From a virus: a stretch of 33,428 nt of DNA. The position numbers and the translations under genes are program-made. The notes under the pieces are model-generated. The model saw only the letters and a list, made by a program, of their open reading frames with translations, was not told where the DNA came from and did not search any database. The stretch lies in the IMG/VR virus record IMGVR_UViG_3300044729_003371, positions 1 to 33,428 of that record; one strand, given 5' to 3'. This document shows positions 19,200-27,656 of the stretch, piece after piece (the stretch's first letter is position 1; every line of letters begins with the position of its first letter).

Positions 19200-19877
19200 T
19201 TAACATCCTGGTCCAGGGTAATAACCTTTTTTTTTCATCGCCAAAATATATTCTTTATTTGATACGGGTTTTCCATTCAAATAAAACTGATTATCAATAT
19301 TTAGGACAAATCTATCCCGTCTTGCGCTCCAGTCTGTTCTAATATTCATTATTAAATATTTATCGTCGTAATTACTAGTATTTCCTGAATCAAATGCTCT
19401 AACTAAAAAATTGCTGGCGAGACCGCCCACCGAAAAAGACAAATAATTTGATTCATTAAATTTAAAATCTGATGGCACATTTAACCGCTTTGGGGCGATT
19501 TTCTCAATCCCGTCTATAAATCCACACAATTTTCCCGTATCAATATTCAAATATAAACTCGGAGGAAATTCCCCACCTAAAAGTGCATATTTAATAGGAC
19601 CATCACCAGGACCACAACAATTGGAGAGAGTAAATCTATCTCCTGCATTTGGTGGAAAATATGTTCCGTTTTTGGCCGCTGATGAACACCTTGTATAGTT
19701 AACCGATATCTTTAGATCATTACACCCATTATCACAAACCCTTTGATTCTCGTATATGGGAATTCTTCCAAATGTTTCATTGGTATCTTTCCAAGTAAAC
19801 ATACAGTTACTTGCTATAGGACCGAATCCACCAGGATAGTAATATTCAATCGGATATTGATTGCTCGTCATTGGCAT
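19200..19877 (-). CDS. Ig-like-domain protein next to PAAR (225 aa)
   Basis: Family not recognised as a whole. Residues about 92-185 resemble the putative Ig domain of large surface proteins (IKYALLGGEFPPSLYLNIDT, then GKLCGFIDG, the usual 'sum-is-greater, fragment of a theoretical structure' pattern). The N-terminus is aromatic (YYYPGGFG). Nine cysteines are scattered through it, including VCDNGC at 48-52 and a CC pair at 87-88. It lies between gp5 and PAAR genes and overlaps the preceding stop by one base (TAATG), so it probably belongs to the spike complex or its surroundings. Exact role unknown. Confidence 0.75.
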   Translation of the reverse strand: MPMTSNQYPIEYYYPGGFGPIASNCMFTWKDTNETFGRIPIYENQRVCDNGCNDLKISVNYTRCSSAAKNGTYFPPNAGDRFTLSNCCGPGDGPIKYALLGGEFPPSLYLNIDTGKLCGFIDGIEKIAPKRLNVPSDFKFNESNYLSFSVGGLASNFLVRAFDSGNTSNYDDKYLIMNIRTDWSARRDRFVLNIDNQFYLNGKPVSNKEYILAMKKKGYYPGPGC

Positions 19878-20479
19878 TAGAAATCACCGCCGTCAATGAT
19901 AGTAGGTGGATCTCCGACTACAAATAAAGGTGCATCAGGAACAATTTGTGTATCTAAATTTTCAGGAGTATACTGTGTGGAAAGAATTCGATCAAGTTTT
20001 TCTTGCTGTTCAATATTATAAATCAATTTAGTACCTAATTCATAATCGTTGGCCCCATTGCCACTAACTCCCCCATAAATTACAGAGTTTTTAAGTAAAA
20101 CCCTTGTCTCATCTACAGATAAAGAACCATCAAATTTAAATTCTTCTAATTCTTGCTTAGTTCCGAATCCCCCTCCGAATGCCAAAGGAGAAACTTCGGC
20201 GGGAACTGGAATTCCAAATGCTACTATTTCTTTAGATGGAGATTGTGGAAATATTTCTTTCAGATTTGCATCAACAATTTCTAAATTGTTCAACAACTCG
20301 TCATTAAGCAAAGCATCGTCATATGTAGATGGAATTTCAATTGTTGGAATTTCCGATAAACTTATAAACTCTTGTCTAATATTTTTATTTGGAATTAAAA
20401 CCCCGTCAAAATCCGGAAGATCAACCGCTACATCTTTGACTTTTGGAGAACTGCCTTTATATGGAGTTGGTCCGATCAT
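19877..20479 (-). CDS. Hypothetical acidic protein after gp5 (200 aa)
   Basis: Not recognised. It is an acidic protein, rich in Asp, Pro and Ile, with low-complexity stretches and little predicted hydrophobic core. The first 60 residues look extended (MIGPTPYKGSSPKVKD), and it ends with FVVGDPPTIIDGG. No transmembrane segment or cysteine is seen. It begins two bases after the gp5 stop with a strong AGAGGT Shine-Dalgarno inside the end of gp5, so it is made together with gp5. Position between gp5 and PAAR suggests a spike-associated linker or assembly factor. Confidence 0.75.
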   Translation of the reverse strand: MIGPTPYKGSSPKVKDVAVDLPDFDGVLIPNKNIRQEFISLSEIPTIEIPSTYDDALLNDELLNNLEIVDANLKEIFPQSPSKEIVAFGIPVPAEVSPLAFGGGFGTKQELEEFKFDGSLSVDETRVLLKNSVIYGGVSGNGANDYELGTKLIYNIEQQEKLDRILSTQYTPENLDTQIVPDAPLFVVGDPPTIIDGGDF

Positions 20480-20480
20480 A

Positions 20481-21572
20481 TTAACCTCTACTGAATATTT
20501 TCGTAACGGTTGTTCTCAATTTAGACAAAAGAGTCTGAATTTTTTTTGAAGACGATCCATTTGGGTTGAAATCAATTCTTGGGGCAACAAACAACATATT
20601 TCCATCACTTGCACAAGTAAATTTACCATTCACTTTATGTAAAAAATTGCCCTGTGTTTCCATAACTGTATTTCCTTTCACAAGCACATGCATATTACCT
20701 TCAGTTTCAATTTCTAAATTTTTCCCCACACGAATTTTCATCAATTTGTCCGTATTCCATGTGGTATTACCTTTAACCAAAATCAGTCGATCATTGAGTG
20801 TTATATTCCACTCATTGCCCACAACCTTATGAACCATACTTCCATTTGGATGGATTTCTTCGAATGTTCCTGATTTATGATACCTATGAATTCTTTCTGC
20901 TCCAGGAGTATCATCAACCTCAAATATGTGTCCTGATTTAGTTTCTGTAACATGATTAAAGGGATATTTTGCAGCATACGGGGTCTTAGGTTCTTGCCAG
21001 GCACCATATAATGCAGTTTTGCAACTAACTATCTCATCTTTTTTCTTTTTTACGATAGTCCAATCGGTGTTCTCGTTTCTAACTAGTCTATTTGTATCTG
21101 GTTCACCCATTCTTCCTTCAATTGGGTAAATACCATCTGGATCTCTAAATCCTAAAGAACTATTGATTAATCTGTTTCTATAAGAAGATTTGCCAAAATC
21201 ATTGTATGGAACCTGAAAAGAACTTTCTTGTTCCAAATCTGGCTTTTGAATTCCACTATAAGAACCAATAACAAATGGTTGTTGTGCATTTTTGCCGTCT
21301 AGAAAGAATCCAATAACCCAAGATCCCTGTAAAAGTCCGGTGGGGGAACTACCAATACCCGACATCGCAGCACTAGTAATCGGTTGCATAACATGTGCCC
21401 AAGGCAAATCCTCTGTTGGTATTCCATAACTAGTCCGATTATCTGTATGCCACCCCAAAACACGAACCCTAACTCTACCGAGTTTCTTCGGATCGTGTAT
21501 ATCTTCAATTACACCATACCACCAAACAAAATGGTCCAGACCAACATAATCTGCTCTATTAGATTCAATCAT
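20481..21572 (-). CDS. 5: Baseplate hub/spike protein gp5, without lysozyme domain
   Basis: Residues 15-110 are the gp5 OB-fold (WYGVIEDIHDPKKLGRVRVR, then LPWAHVMQPITS and GSWVIGFFLDG), as in T4 gp5 and VgrG. Residues about 225-345 are short alternating strands (LILVKGNTTW, LEIETEGNMHVLVKGN) that should form the trimeric beta-helix needle. T4 gp5 has a lysozyme domain between these parts. Here the OB-fold runs on into a 110-residue linker with no lysozyme motif, so this 363-residue protein (T4, 575) is probably a non-enzymatic spike. The ATG overlaps the upstream stop as ATGA. Confidence 0.9.
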   Translation of the reverse strand: MIESNRADYVGLDHFVWWYGVIEDIHDPKKLGRVRVRVLGWHTDNRTSYGIPTEDLPWAHVMQPITSAAMSGIGSSPTGLLQGSWVIGFFLDGKNAQQPFVIGSYSGIQKPDLEQESSFQVPYNDFGKSSYRNRLINSSLGFRDPDGIYPIEGRMGEPDTNRLVRNENTDWTIVKKKKDEIVSCKTALYGAWQEPKTPYAAKYPFNHVTETKSGHIFEVDDTPGAERIHRYHKSGTFEEIHPNGSMVHKVVGNEWNITLNDRLILVKGNTTWNTDKLMKIRVGKNLEIETEGNMHVLVKGNTVMETQGNFLHKVNGKFTCASDGNMLFVAPRIDFNPNGSSSKKIQTLLSKLRTTVTKIFSRG

Positions 21573-22885
21573 TTCAAGTCCTGCAACTTTTTATCAGGTA
21601 ATTGTTCATAGTAAGAGTCTCTAGCGATTGTCATTCTCATAGTGTGTACACCACTAACAATATTATGCAATATAGTTGTAACCATGTATTTACCGGATAA
21701 GTATGAGTCTAAGAAATCGCTCTTTCCCTTTGTATATTCTTGTGAAAAGAATTCAACATTAATAACATTTCCGACACGAATAGTAGAATCTCCATAAACA
21801 TCTATCACCAATGTCATGGCATTCATCCGATTCAATAATGACTGTCTACTTTGTGAACTATCAATATAATTAGTATCTTGTAAATCATTAAATTGAAAGA
21901 AGTTTTTCGAATAATATTTTGTGTGTGACAAGATATTATCTTGGATGGGATTGTCATAAACAACCATTCTTCCTTTATTTAAATGGGGCGTATTGTTAAA
22001 TTCGGATCTATATGAGTATGGATTTGAATAATACGACTTAGTGGTCATTTCATGCACAAGCATGTTTGATGCATAAACTCCCATAGATGTTTCTTTTATT
22101 TTATCGCCCAAATCACGAACAGAATAACTTGTAATATTTCTCAATTCAGATTCGATCATTCTATCTCCACTAATTGATCTAAATCCTCCGGGTGCAGATT
22201 TGTATGTGCACACAGGATCTGTCGTTTTTAAAGAAGAAAGCGATCTGAAGTTAAATCCATCAAGAGTTTCATAATAAAGATAATCCGATATAGATTTGTT
22301 TTGAGGCGCAATTGATCTGTGGGTAAACCAATTTATGGCATATAAGGGAGACCAATTTGGAATAATAACCGTAGATTTTCCAAATGTATTTTCGGCTAAC
22401 AACGGCTTTACTTTTGGTGTTACTCCCGAAGTTTCACTCCTCATTGAGTTATGAATATCACTAGCCATTTCTGAAAATGTAAGGTTTTTCATAACTCGGT
22501 TAAGTTTTGTTCTAATCGAAATTTCTGCTATGTGCGATACGAATTCCAATCTAACCGCAATAGCATTTGGTGCGGCACCACGAACATAGGTGGATATTTT
22601 GAAAATTTTAAACCGAACTTTTCTTGGAATATCATCTACACCTGGAGTATAAAATGTGATGAACAAATCTTCATCGCCAACTATAGGTGTATTTTTGACT
22701 AGGTTCATTGAGTCCGAAAAGACAAGAGATCCTGATAAAAAATTTGAATATATGTCCTCATATATCGAAAAGTCGCTTACCATCTTACGGAGGTCAAGTC
22801 TAAATCCAGAATAAGAAACTACTGTGACATCATCGACAATCACATCTCCAGCACGATAAAGTCTGTCTGATCTAAATTCAGCCAA
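21569..22885 (-). CDS. Baseplate hub protein, gp27-like (438 aa)
   Basis: Beta-rich hub candidate. The N-terminal block (YSGFRLDLRKMVSDFSIYED, then IYSNFLSGSLVFSDSMNLV) resembles the first tube-like domain of hub proteins such as T4 gp27. The C-terminal part (VIDVYGDSTIRVGNVINVEF, then GKYMVTTILHNI) resembles the second tube-like domain. Length is close to T4 gp27 (391). It lies directly upstream of gp5 and is coupled to it. In T4, gp27 and gp5 form the hub complex. The identification rests on pattern and position rather than a strong signature. The start overlaps the gp53 stop by eight bases. Confidence 0.75.
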   Translation of the reverse strand: MAEFRSDRLYRAGDVIVDDVTVVSYSGFRLDLRKMVSDFSIYEDIYSNFLSGSLVFSDSMNLVKNTPIVGDEDLFITFYTPGVDDIPRKVRFKIFKISTYVRGAAPNAIAVRLEFVSHIAEISIRTKLNRVMKNLTFSEMASDIHNSMRSETSGVTPKVKPLLAENTFGKSTVIIPNWSPLYAINWFTHRSIAPQNKSISDYLYYETLDGFNFRSLSSLKTTDPVCTYKSAPGGFRSISGDRMIESELRNITSYSVRDLGDKIKETSMGVYASNMLVHEMTTKSYYSNPYSYRSEFNNTPHLNKGRMVVYDNPIQDNILSHTKYYSKNFFQFNDLQDTNYIDSSQSRQSLLNRMNAMTLVIDVYGDSTIRVGNVINVEFFSQEYTKGKSDFLDSYLSGKYMVTTILHNIVSGVHTMRMTIARDSYYEQLPDKKLQDLK

Positions 22886-23771
22886 TGAATATCTTTCTTA
22901 TATCTTTAATAATGACATCGATCAAATCGGGGCGCATTATCTTTATATTTCTTTTTTTGTCGTTTTTGCTAATTTCATATTGATAATTTGAGACTGCTAT
23001 TACATCTTTATTTGTCAATCTAATCAGTTCTTTATTGTAAACAGCATAGTAGTCAAGAATACTTGCATTAACTACTTCGTTGTTAACAATTAAAAGAGAG
23101 TGGTGGTCCTGTATTTCACCTGTGTTCAAATCTTCAAAATGATGAACTGAATATTTATTGTCATCAACCACCCTTCCAACTGTAGTATACAATGCAATTC
23201 CATCATTTCTAATATGAACAAGATCTCTAGTTTGTTTTAATGGATCTAGTACTCCAGAACTTACTTTAAATTCTGCTGTACTATCTTGTCTAATCACCAA
23301 TTTATACAAATTAGGATCCCAATCCAAAACAGTTCCGATTGCATTACCTTGAGTAACTTTACCGCCAATCTCATACCATATATCTCTGTATGATTGATTT
23401 TCTATCTGTAAAGCACCATTTTTTGAATATTGTGCCGTTTTGAGATTAACGAACAGGGTCTTACCACTATATCTTTTTTGAACGGATGTCTCCAAATCGT
23501 TGCTTGAAATGGGCCACTCAAATAACGGATCTATTATTTCATTGAATAGTAAAATAACCCAATGTAAATCTGATTGACCATATACACGATAAGCAATGTG
23601 TTCTGGTCTTTCACCATCTCTTATAGTGTAATTACTATATGCAGATTGTGTATTTTTGATATAATCTATAATTTTAGCACGAACTAATATATTTCGTGAA
23701 TTTACAAATTTATACTTACCTTTAACTATGTCTGGATAATCAAAAGTAGGCATATTGGAAAAATACGCCAT
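22878..23771 (-). CDS. 53: Baseplate wedge protein gp53
   Basis: The gp53 signature is clear in residues 1-110: MAYFSNMPTFDYPD, SRNILVRAKIIDYIKNT, and the LysM-like RDGERPEHIAYRVYGQSDLH, then WVILLFNEIIDPLFEWP. T4 gp53 has 196 residues. This one has 297, with a C-terminal beta module (residues 130-265) that carries a DWDPNLYKLVIR strand and ends with basic residues. In T4, gp53 links neighbouring wedges around the hub. It is separated from gp48 by one base. Confidence 0.93.
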   Translation of the reverse strand: MAYFSNMPTFDYPDIVKGKYKFVNSRNILVRAKIIDYIKNTQSAYSNYTIRDGERPEHIAYRVYGQSDLHWVILLFNEIIDPLFEWPISSNDLETSVQKRYSGKTLFVNLKTAQYSKNGALQIENQSYRDIWYEIGGKVTQGNAIGTVLDWDPNLYKLVIRQDSTAEFKVSSGVLDPLKQTRDLVHIRNDGIALYTTVGRVVDDNKYSVHHFEDLNTGEIQDHHSLLIVNNEVVNASILDYYAVYNKELIRLTNKDVIAVSNYQYEISKNDKKRNIKIMRPDLIDVIIKDIRKIFIG

Positions 23772-23772
23772 A

Positions 23773-24951
23773 TTATGCCCCTTGTTCTGTAATAGACTGC
23801 TGTGTCAGAATTTCAAGTTCGCTAAGTTCAAGTTCTAAAGTTACTTTAGTTGGACTAACAACACCTGTTGGGTCGGGTTTTGTTGTTGTAAATGTATTTT
23901 CTCCATAAATCAGATTTATTCCAGTAATTGCACACTTTCTAATTTTCGGTAAACGAATATTCTCTTTGTTTTGATACAAAAAAGAAACTCCGACCTCAGC
24001 AGGAAAATCTAAAAACCTTCCTCCTGATGATCTTTTAGGGTGTGCATATTGTCTAAAGATTCTTGTAATATTATCTATTGTAACTGCTTCAGAATAGGAT
24101 CTAGGAATCATATTGAAAGAGAACTTAAAAGATCTTCTGCCAACTCCTTTGAATAGATGAACAGTAAATGGATTTTCGATTTGTCTTTGTTTTAATTGGA
24201 GATCTGCTATCAAAGAATCCGAGCCGCCAAATAAATTTGAAACACTATCAGCGGCCCTAACCGCAGCAAATCCAAGTTTTCTTGCAATTTCTGCTTGCAT
24301 GGCACCACCCTCCTCGGTTTGTGTCTCAGTCAAACTTCGCAACAATTTTCCAATCTCAAGACTAGATTTGTCTGTATCCTGATAGTCCATTTTATATCCA
24401 AAATTCAATGTACCTGGAAGATATAAATAAACAGTAGCAACATGTTCGGTGAGATTATCTAGTTGAAGTTGTTCTGTAACATATGAATCTCTGCCCGTGG
24501 AAATATTGTCTATTGGTTGGATAAAATTTTGAACTCCCAAAACTTCAACAGCGGGAGTTGCGGCAGCACCAAACAGAGATAAAAATTGACTTGCGCTTAC
24601 ACTACCATTCGCATTTCTAACTGACTCCACTGCTTTTGTTGCAAATAAATCTTGTAAAAATCTTTCTTTACGCAAGTTCAATCCGCCAGTTTCGTAGATG
24701 TCAAATCTAACTGAAAATTGGTATTCTTCAGAATTTCCAAGATCGGACGGATAAACGAGAATGGGTGGAGCAGACTTTGGTTGTTCAGTTAATTTTTCAT
24801 GAAACAAATCATTATAAGTTTCTTTACCATAACTTGCAATTTCTCTGGCTTGTTCTAAAGACCAATTAACTGCTCCTTCCGGATAAAGTGAGGAAAGGGA
24901 TGGCATTCCGCTATTTGATATAAACGAGGATAGGTTTAAATTATCTAACAT
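23773..24951 (-). CDS. 48: Baseplate tail-tube cap gp48
   Basis: T4 gp48 forms the ring that joins the hub to the tail tube. From the methionine at 24951 (MLDNLNLSSFISNSG) this protein has 392 residues (T4, 364). The family region begins near residue 60 (PSDLGNSEEYQFSVRFDIYE). Conserved parts include TVYLYLPGTLNFGYKMDYQD and, near the C-terminus, RSFKFSFNMIPRSYSEAVTI, then IRKCAITGINLIYGENTF. A longer frame from 25011 adds a hydrophobic MDLFIVTILIF stretch and would overlap the divergent gp4 gene, so I reject it. Confidence 0.85.
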   Translation of the reverse strand: MLDNLNLSSFISNSGMPSLSSLYPEGAVNWSLEQAREIASYGKETYNDLFHEKLTEQPKSAPPILVYPSDLGNSEEYQFSVRFDIYETGGLNLRKERFLQDLFATKAVESVRNANGSVSASQFLSLFGAAATPAVEVLGVQNFIQPIDNISTGRDSYVTEQLQLDNLTEHVATVYLYLPGTLNFGYKMDYQDTDKSSLEIGKLLRSLTETQTEEGGAMQAEIARKLGFAAVRAADSVSNLFGGSDSLIADLQLKQRQIENPFTVHLFKGVGRRSFKFSFNMIPRSYSEAVTIDNITRIFRQYAHPKRSSGGRFLDFPAEVGVSFLYQNKENIRLPKIRKCAITGINLIYGENTFTTTKPDPTGVVSPTKVTLELELSELEILTQQSITEQGA

Positions 24952-24956
24952 AAAAG

Positions 24957-24963
24957 TATTTAG
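24957..24963 (-). promoter_or_regulatory. Late-promoter-like CTAAATA before gp48
   Basis: The minus strand reads TACTAAATACTTTT directly before the gp48 ATG. It resembles the T4 late element TATAAATA. The 37-base gap between two divergent operons must hold promoters for both, which raises its likelihood, but the match is imperfect. Confidence 0.35.
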
Positions 24964-24975
24964 TAGATAAATTTC

Positions 24976-24983
24976 AATAAATA
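24976..24983 (+). promoter_or_regulatory. Late-promoter-like AATAAATA before gp4
   Basis: AATAAATA differs from T4 late TATAAATA at one position. Transcription from such a box should begin at about 24989, next to the gp4 start codon. It lies back to back with the minus-strand box and is the only gap upstream of the plus-strand operon. Confidence 0.4.
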
Positions 24984-24988
24984 TCAAG

Positions 24989-25468
24989 ATGGTTACTATG
25001 AAAAGATCCAACGAAAGTTACAAAGGAAAATATCGCCCAAAAAATATAGAAAAGTATAAGGGCGACCCAACTAACTGCTTTTATCGTTCTCTATGGGAGC
25101 GAAAATTTATGATTTTCTGCGACGATAACTCGTCAATATTAGAATGGTCATCTGAAGAAATTGTGATTAGATATGTTTCACCTATAGATGGCAAATCGCA
25201 CAGATACTTTGTTGACTTTTGGGTCAAGGTTAAAGATAAAGGTGGAAAAAACAAAGAATATCTGATTGAAGTGAAACCAAAAGCACAAACTAAAAAACCC
25301 GAACCCCCAAAGGACAAAAAAACATCAAAATCGAAGATAAAAGAAATACAAAATTGGCTTATCAATAATGCAAAATGGACAGCGGCAAAGGAAGTGTGTG
25401 AAAATAAGGGCTGGGAGTTCAAAATAATCACAGAAGATATTTTATTCTCGAAAACAAAAAATCAATGA
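24989..25468 (+). CDS. 4: Head completion protein gp4 (TnsA-like nuclease fold)
   Basis: Very similar to T4 gp4: YKGKYRPKNIEKYKGDPTN, FYRSLWERKFM, EWSSEEIVIRYVSPIDG, HRYFVDFW and YLIEVKPKAQTKKPEPPK. T4 gp4 is needed to complete filled heads before tails join. Glu37 (WERK), Asp76 (FVDF), Glu94 and Lys96 (IEVKPK) fit an E-D-ExK restriction-endonuclease-like active site. At 159 residues it is near the T4 length (150). ATGs at 24989 and 24998 are both possible starts; if the late box at 24976 is used, the second would have a short leader. It is the first gene of the plus-strand operon. Confidence 0.95.
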   Translation: MVTMKRSNESYKGKYRPKNIEKYKGDPTNCFYRSLWERKFMIFCDDNSSILEWSSEEIVIRYVSPIDGKSHRYFVDFWVKVKDKGGKNKEYLIEVKPKAQTKKPEPPKDKKTSKSKIKEIQNWLINNAKWTAAKEVCENKGWEFKIITEDILFSKTKNQ

Positions 25469-26067
25469 GCAAAAAAGAAGTACAAAAGGTAATAAATGAG
25501 TTTAAAAGATCTGGAAAAGATTTGTTATCCGATCAATCTACCAAATGGCTTGCAACAAATCTTTCGAAAATTAGAACTCAAATTAGATCTGACCAATACA
25601 ACCGCCAAAACCCCTCTCAAATTAGATCTACAAATGCGATTAGGGAAGGGGCAATGTTATTTTTTGGATATGATCCAAAAACTGAAAACTTGGAATTTTG
25701 GGACACTTTTCCATTAGTGATACTATTACATAAAGAAGCCGATTCATTCCTTGGACTAAATCTGCACTATCTTCGACCTAATGTTAGAGCAGATTTTTTA
25801 AATTCTATGTTGAGGTTAGTCGATAATCCGAACTACACAAAAACCCCAAATGCAATCTTCAAAGCCACATATCCAATGCTAAAGGGGGTATCTAAACTAA
25901 AACCCTTTAAGGCTGCGATCAAAAGATACTTAGTTAGTTCTGTAGTCACCAAAATTAATATAATCCCGTCAAATGAGTGGAAGTATGCTACATTCATGCC
26001 TCTTGAGAAATTTCAGGGAGCAACCCGTGAAAAAGTTTGGGTGTGGGCTGATAAATACATTAAGTAA
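25465..26067 (+). CDS. Conserved T4-like protein of unknown function (200 aa)
   Basis: It overlaps the gp4 stop by four bases (ATGA). The middle block (GAMLFFGYDPKTENLEFWDT, then FPLVILL and GLNLHYLRPNVRADFLNSML) recalls a protein found in many marine T4-like genomes. The C-terminus is basic and ends KVWVWADKYIK. In T4 the gene next to 4 is gene 2 (DNA end protector), so a packaging, DNA-end or head-tail joining role is a positional guess only. No catalytic motif is seen. Confidence 0.6.
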   Translation: MSKKEVQKVINEFKRSGKDLLSDQSTKWLATNLSKIRTQIRSDQYNRQNPSQIRSTNAIREGAMLFFGYDPKTENLEFWDTFPLVILLHKEADSFLGLNLHYLRPNVRADFLNSMLRLVDNPNYTKTPNAIFKATYPMLKGVSKLKPFKAAIKRYLVSSVVTKINIIPSNEWKYATFMPLEKFQGATREKVWVWADKYIK

Positions 26068-26069
26068 AA

Positions 26070-26924
26070 ATGACAAAATTTGTAGACAATTTCATTGCAA
26101 ATATGCGAGGAAAGGGATTTGCGAGGGCAAATCGCTATCTAGTTCTAATTCAACCTAATCCATATGTCGCATCTCAAATTGGAATTCCATCAAATACTAT
26201 AACACAAAGACTTGCAATGACATGCGCTTCTGTGTCTCAACCGTCTAAATCATTTACAACTCACGAGATGTCTGTAACTCAACCAGTCAGGCTTATTCCA
26301 TATGGAATCAATACTAATAATACCGCTGGCGTTTCAATTGAGTTTTATGTTTTGGGCGATATGTTTGAAAAAAACCTGTTTCAATTGTGGCAAAATATCA
26401 TAATCGATCCAATAACAAAACAACAATCATATTACAATGATTATGCTAAAGGATCTTCAATAATCATCGCACAAATACCAAACATAGTTTCTTCGTTTGA
26501 GGGAAGTCTGAAAGCCATAGTTGAATTGGAACAAATCGCCGGAATAAAGTTGTCTGAAATATATCCTTACAATTTCACTGTAAATGGTGGGTCACAAAAC
26601 TATGCATCTGCAAACGAACCATTGAAAGTAAAAGTTGATTTCATGTTTCGTGAAATCAATCTAATAAAAGAACCAAAACCATTTGACACTAACAGTGGAA
26701 TTCGTCTTGTTGATGATAATGGAAACGACAGAGAACAAGTAAGGTCTGTGGCAGAAAATATAATTGCAAGACTCGGTTCGCCAAGACAGACCACAATCGA
26801 AGAAGCACAACTAGACTTCGAAGAAAACCAAAGAAAACAAGCACAAATGCACCTTGAAAGATCCGTGCTACAACGAGGTGTTACATTCATAACACAGGCT
26901 CAAGGTTTACTAGGATCACTTTGA
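26070..26924 (+). CDS. 54: Tail-tube-fold protein, probably baseplate tube initiator gp54
   Basis: The N-terminus (FVDNFIANMRGKGFARANRY, then LVLI) and the alternating strands that follow fit the tube-protein fold shared by T4 gp19, gp48 and gp54. A conserved end-of-fold strand, LKVKVDFMFREINL, lies near residue 195. At 284 residues with a helical C-terminal tail (residues 220-284), it is longer than tube protein gp19 (163) and close to gp54 (320). It sits with gp48 (across the divergent gap) and upstream of gp26 and the tape measure, which favours gp54. A diverged gp19 is the alternative. Confidence 0.7.
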   Translation: MTKFVDNFIANMRGKGFARANRYLVLIQPNPYVASQIGIPSNTITQRLAMTCASVSQPSKSFTTHEMSVTQPVRLIPYGINTNNTAGVSIEFYVLGDMFEKNLFQLWQNIIIDPITKQQSYYNDYAKGSSIIIAQIPNIVSSFEGSLKAIVELEQIAGIKLSEIYPYNFTVNGGSQNYASANEPLKVKVDFMFREINLIKEPKPFDTNSGIRLVDDNGNDREQVRSVAENIIARLGSPRQTTIEEAQLDFEENQRKQAQMHLERSVLQRGVTFITQAQGLLGSL

Positions 26925-26942
26925 CAGAAATAGGAGATTGAA

Positions 26943-27656
26943 ATGAGTACATTATCAAATTTAATACCAACAACGCCATCGTATGAAATAACGCTTCCCA
27001 GTGATGGAAGTAAAATAGAATTCAGACCATTTTTAGTTAAAGAAGAAAAAATTCTTCTTATAGCATCAGAATCTAAAAATGAGAAGGAAATGGTCCGTGC
27101 AATACAAGATGTCGTATCTGCTTGTACATTTGGGAAATTGAATATGTCCAGTGCCCCAATGGTGGATATTGAATATCTCTTCCTAAAAATCCGTTCAAAG
27201 TCAGTAGGGGAAAGTGCAAAACCGACTCTGAAATGTAAGAAATGTAGCAAACTGAACACCTTAGAAATAAATCTAGACACCATTGAGGCAGAAAAAAGTC
27301 CCGAACACAATAAAAAAATAGAAATATCGAAAAATGTAATAATTGAGATGAGATATCCTAAATTTAGTGATGTTGAGTTGATACAAAATGTCAATACGGA
27401 TGCCGAAAAACTCGTAAACATGATGGCGGTTTGCATCGAAAAAATCTACACACCCGAAAACACATTCAACACAAAAGAACTGTCTACAAAAGAAGTCATA
27501 GAATTCATCGACAATCTAACACAAGTTCAATTTAGAATGTTAACAAAATTCTTCGAAACAATGCCCCAAGTAACAAAAAAGGTAGACTACAAATGCAAAC
27601 ATTGTGGGAGTGATGAGTCAATTACTCTGCGAGGTGCTCAGGATTTTTTCTCATAA
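26943..27656 (+). CDS. 26: Baseplate hub assembly protein gp26-like, zinc ribbon (frame-0 product)
   Basis: A member of the T4 baseplate gp26 family: the N-terminal IEFRPFLVKEEKILLIASES is characteristic. Two CxxC knuckles, Cys98/Cys101 (CKKC) and Cys218/Cys221 (CKHC), probably bind one zinc. The frame ends GAQDFFS at 27656. A TAGGAGA Shine-Dalgarno precedes the ATG. It lies directly before the tape-measure gene, the position of lambda G and other tail chaperones, and its last codons form a canonical slippery sequence (see the frameshift entries). The normal product has 237 residues. Confidence 0.85.
   Translation: MSTLSNLIPTTPSYEITLPSDGSKIEFRPFLVKEEKILLIASESKNEKEMVRAIQDVVSACTFGKLNMSSAPMVDIEYLFLKIRSKSVGESAKPTLKCKKCSKLNTLEINLDTIEAEKSPEHNKKIEISKNVIIEMRYPKFSDVELIQNVNTDAEKLVNMMAVCIEKIYTPENTFNTKELSTKEVIEFIDNLTQVQFRMLTKFFETMPQVTKKVDYKCKHCGSDESITLRGAQDFFS

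Noticed and set aside
24952-25011. N-terminal hydrophobic extension of gp48 (possible signal or membrane anchor)
   Set aside because: It overlaps the divergent gp4 start, falls outside the family length, and a better start exists at 24951.
26900-27436. 178-codon minus-strand ORF antisense to the gp26-like gene
   Set aside because: The plus-strand gene has a good Shine-Dalgarno and family motifs; the antisense product looks like hydrophobic translation of its complement.
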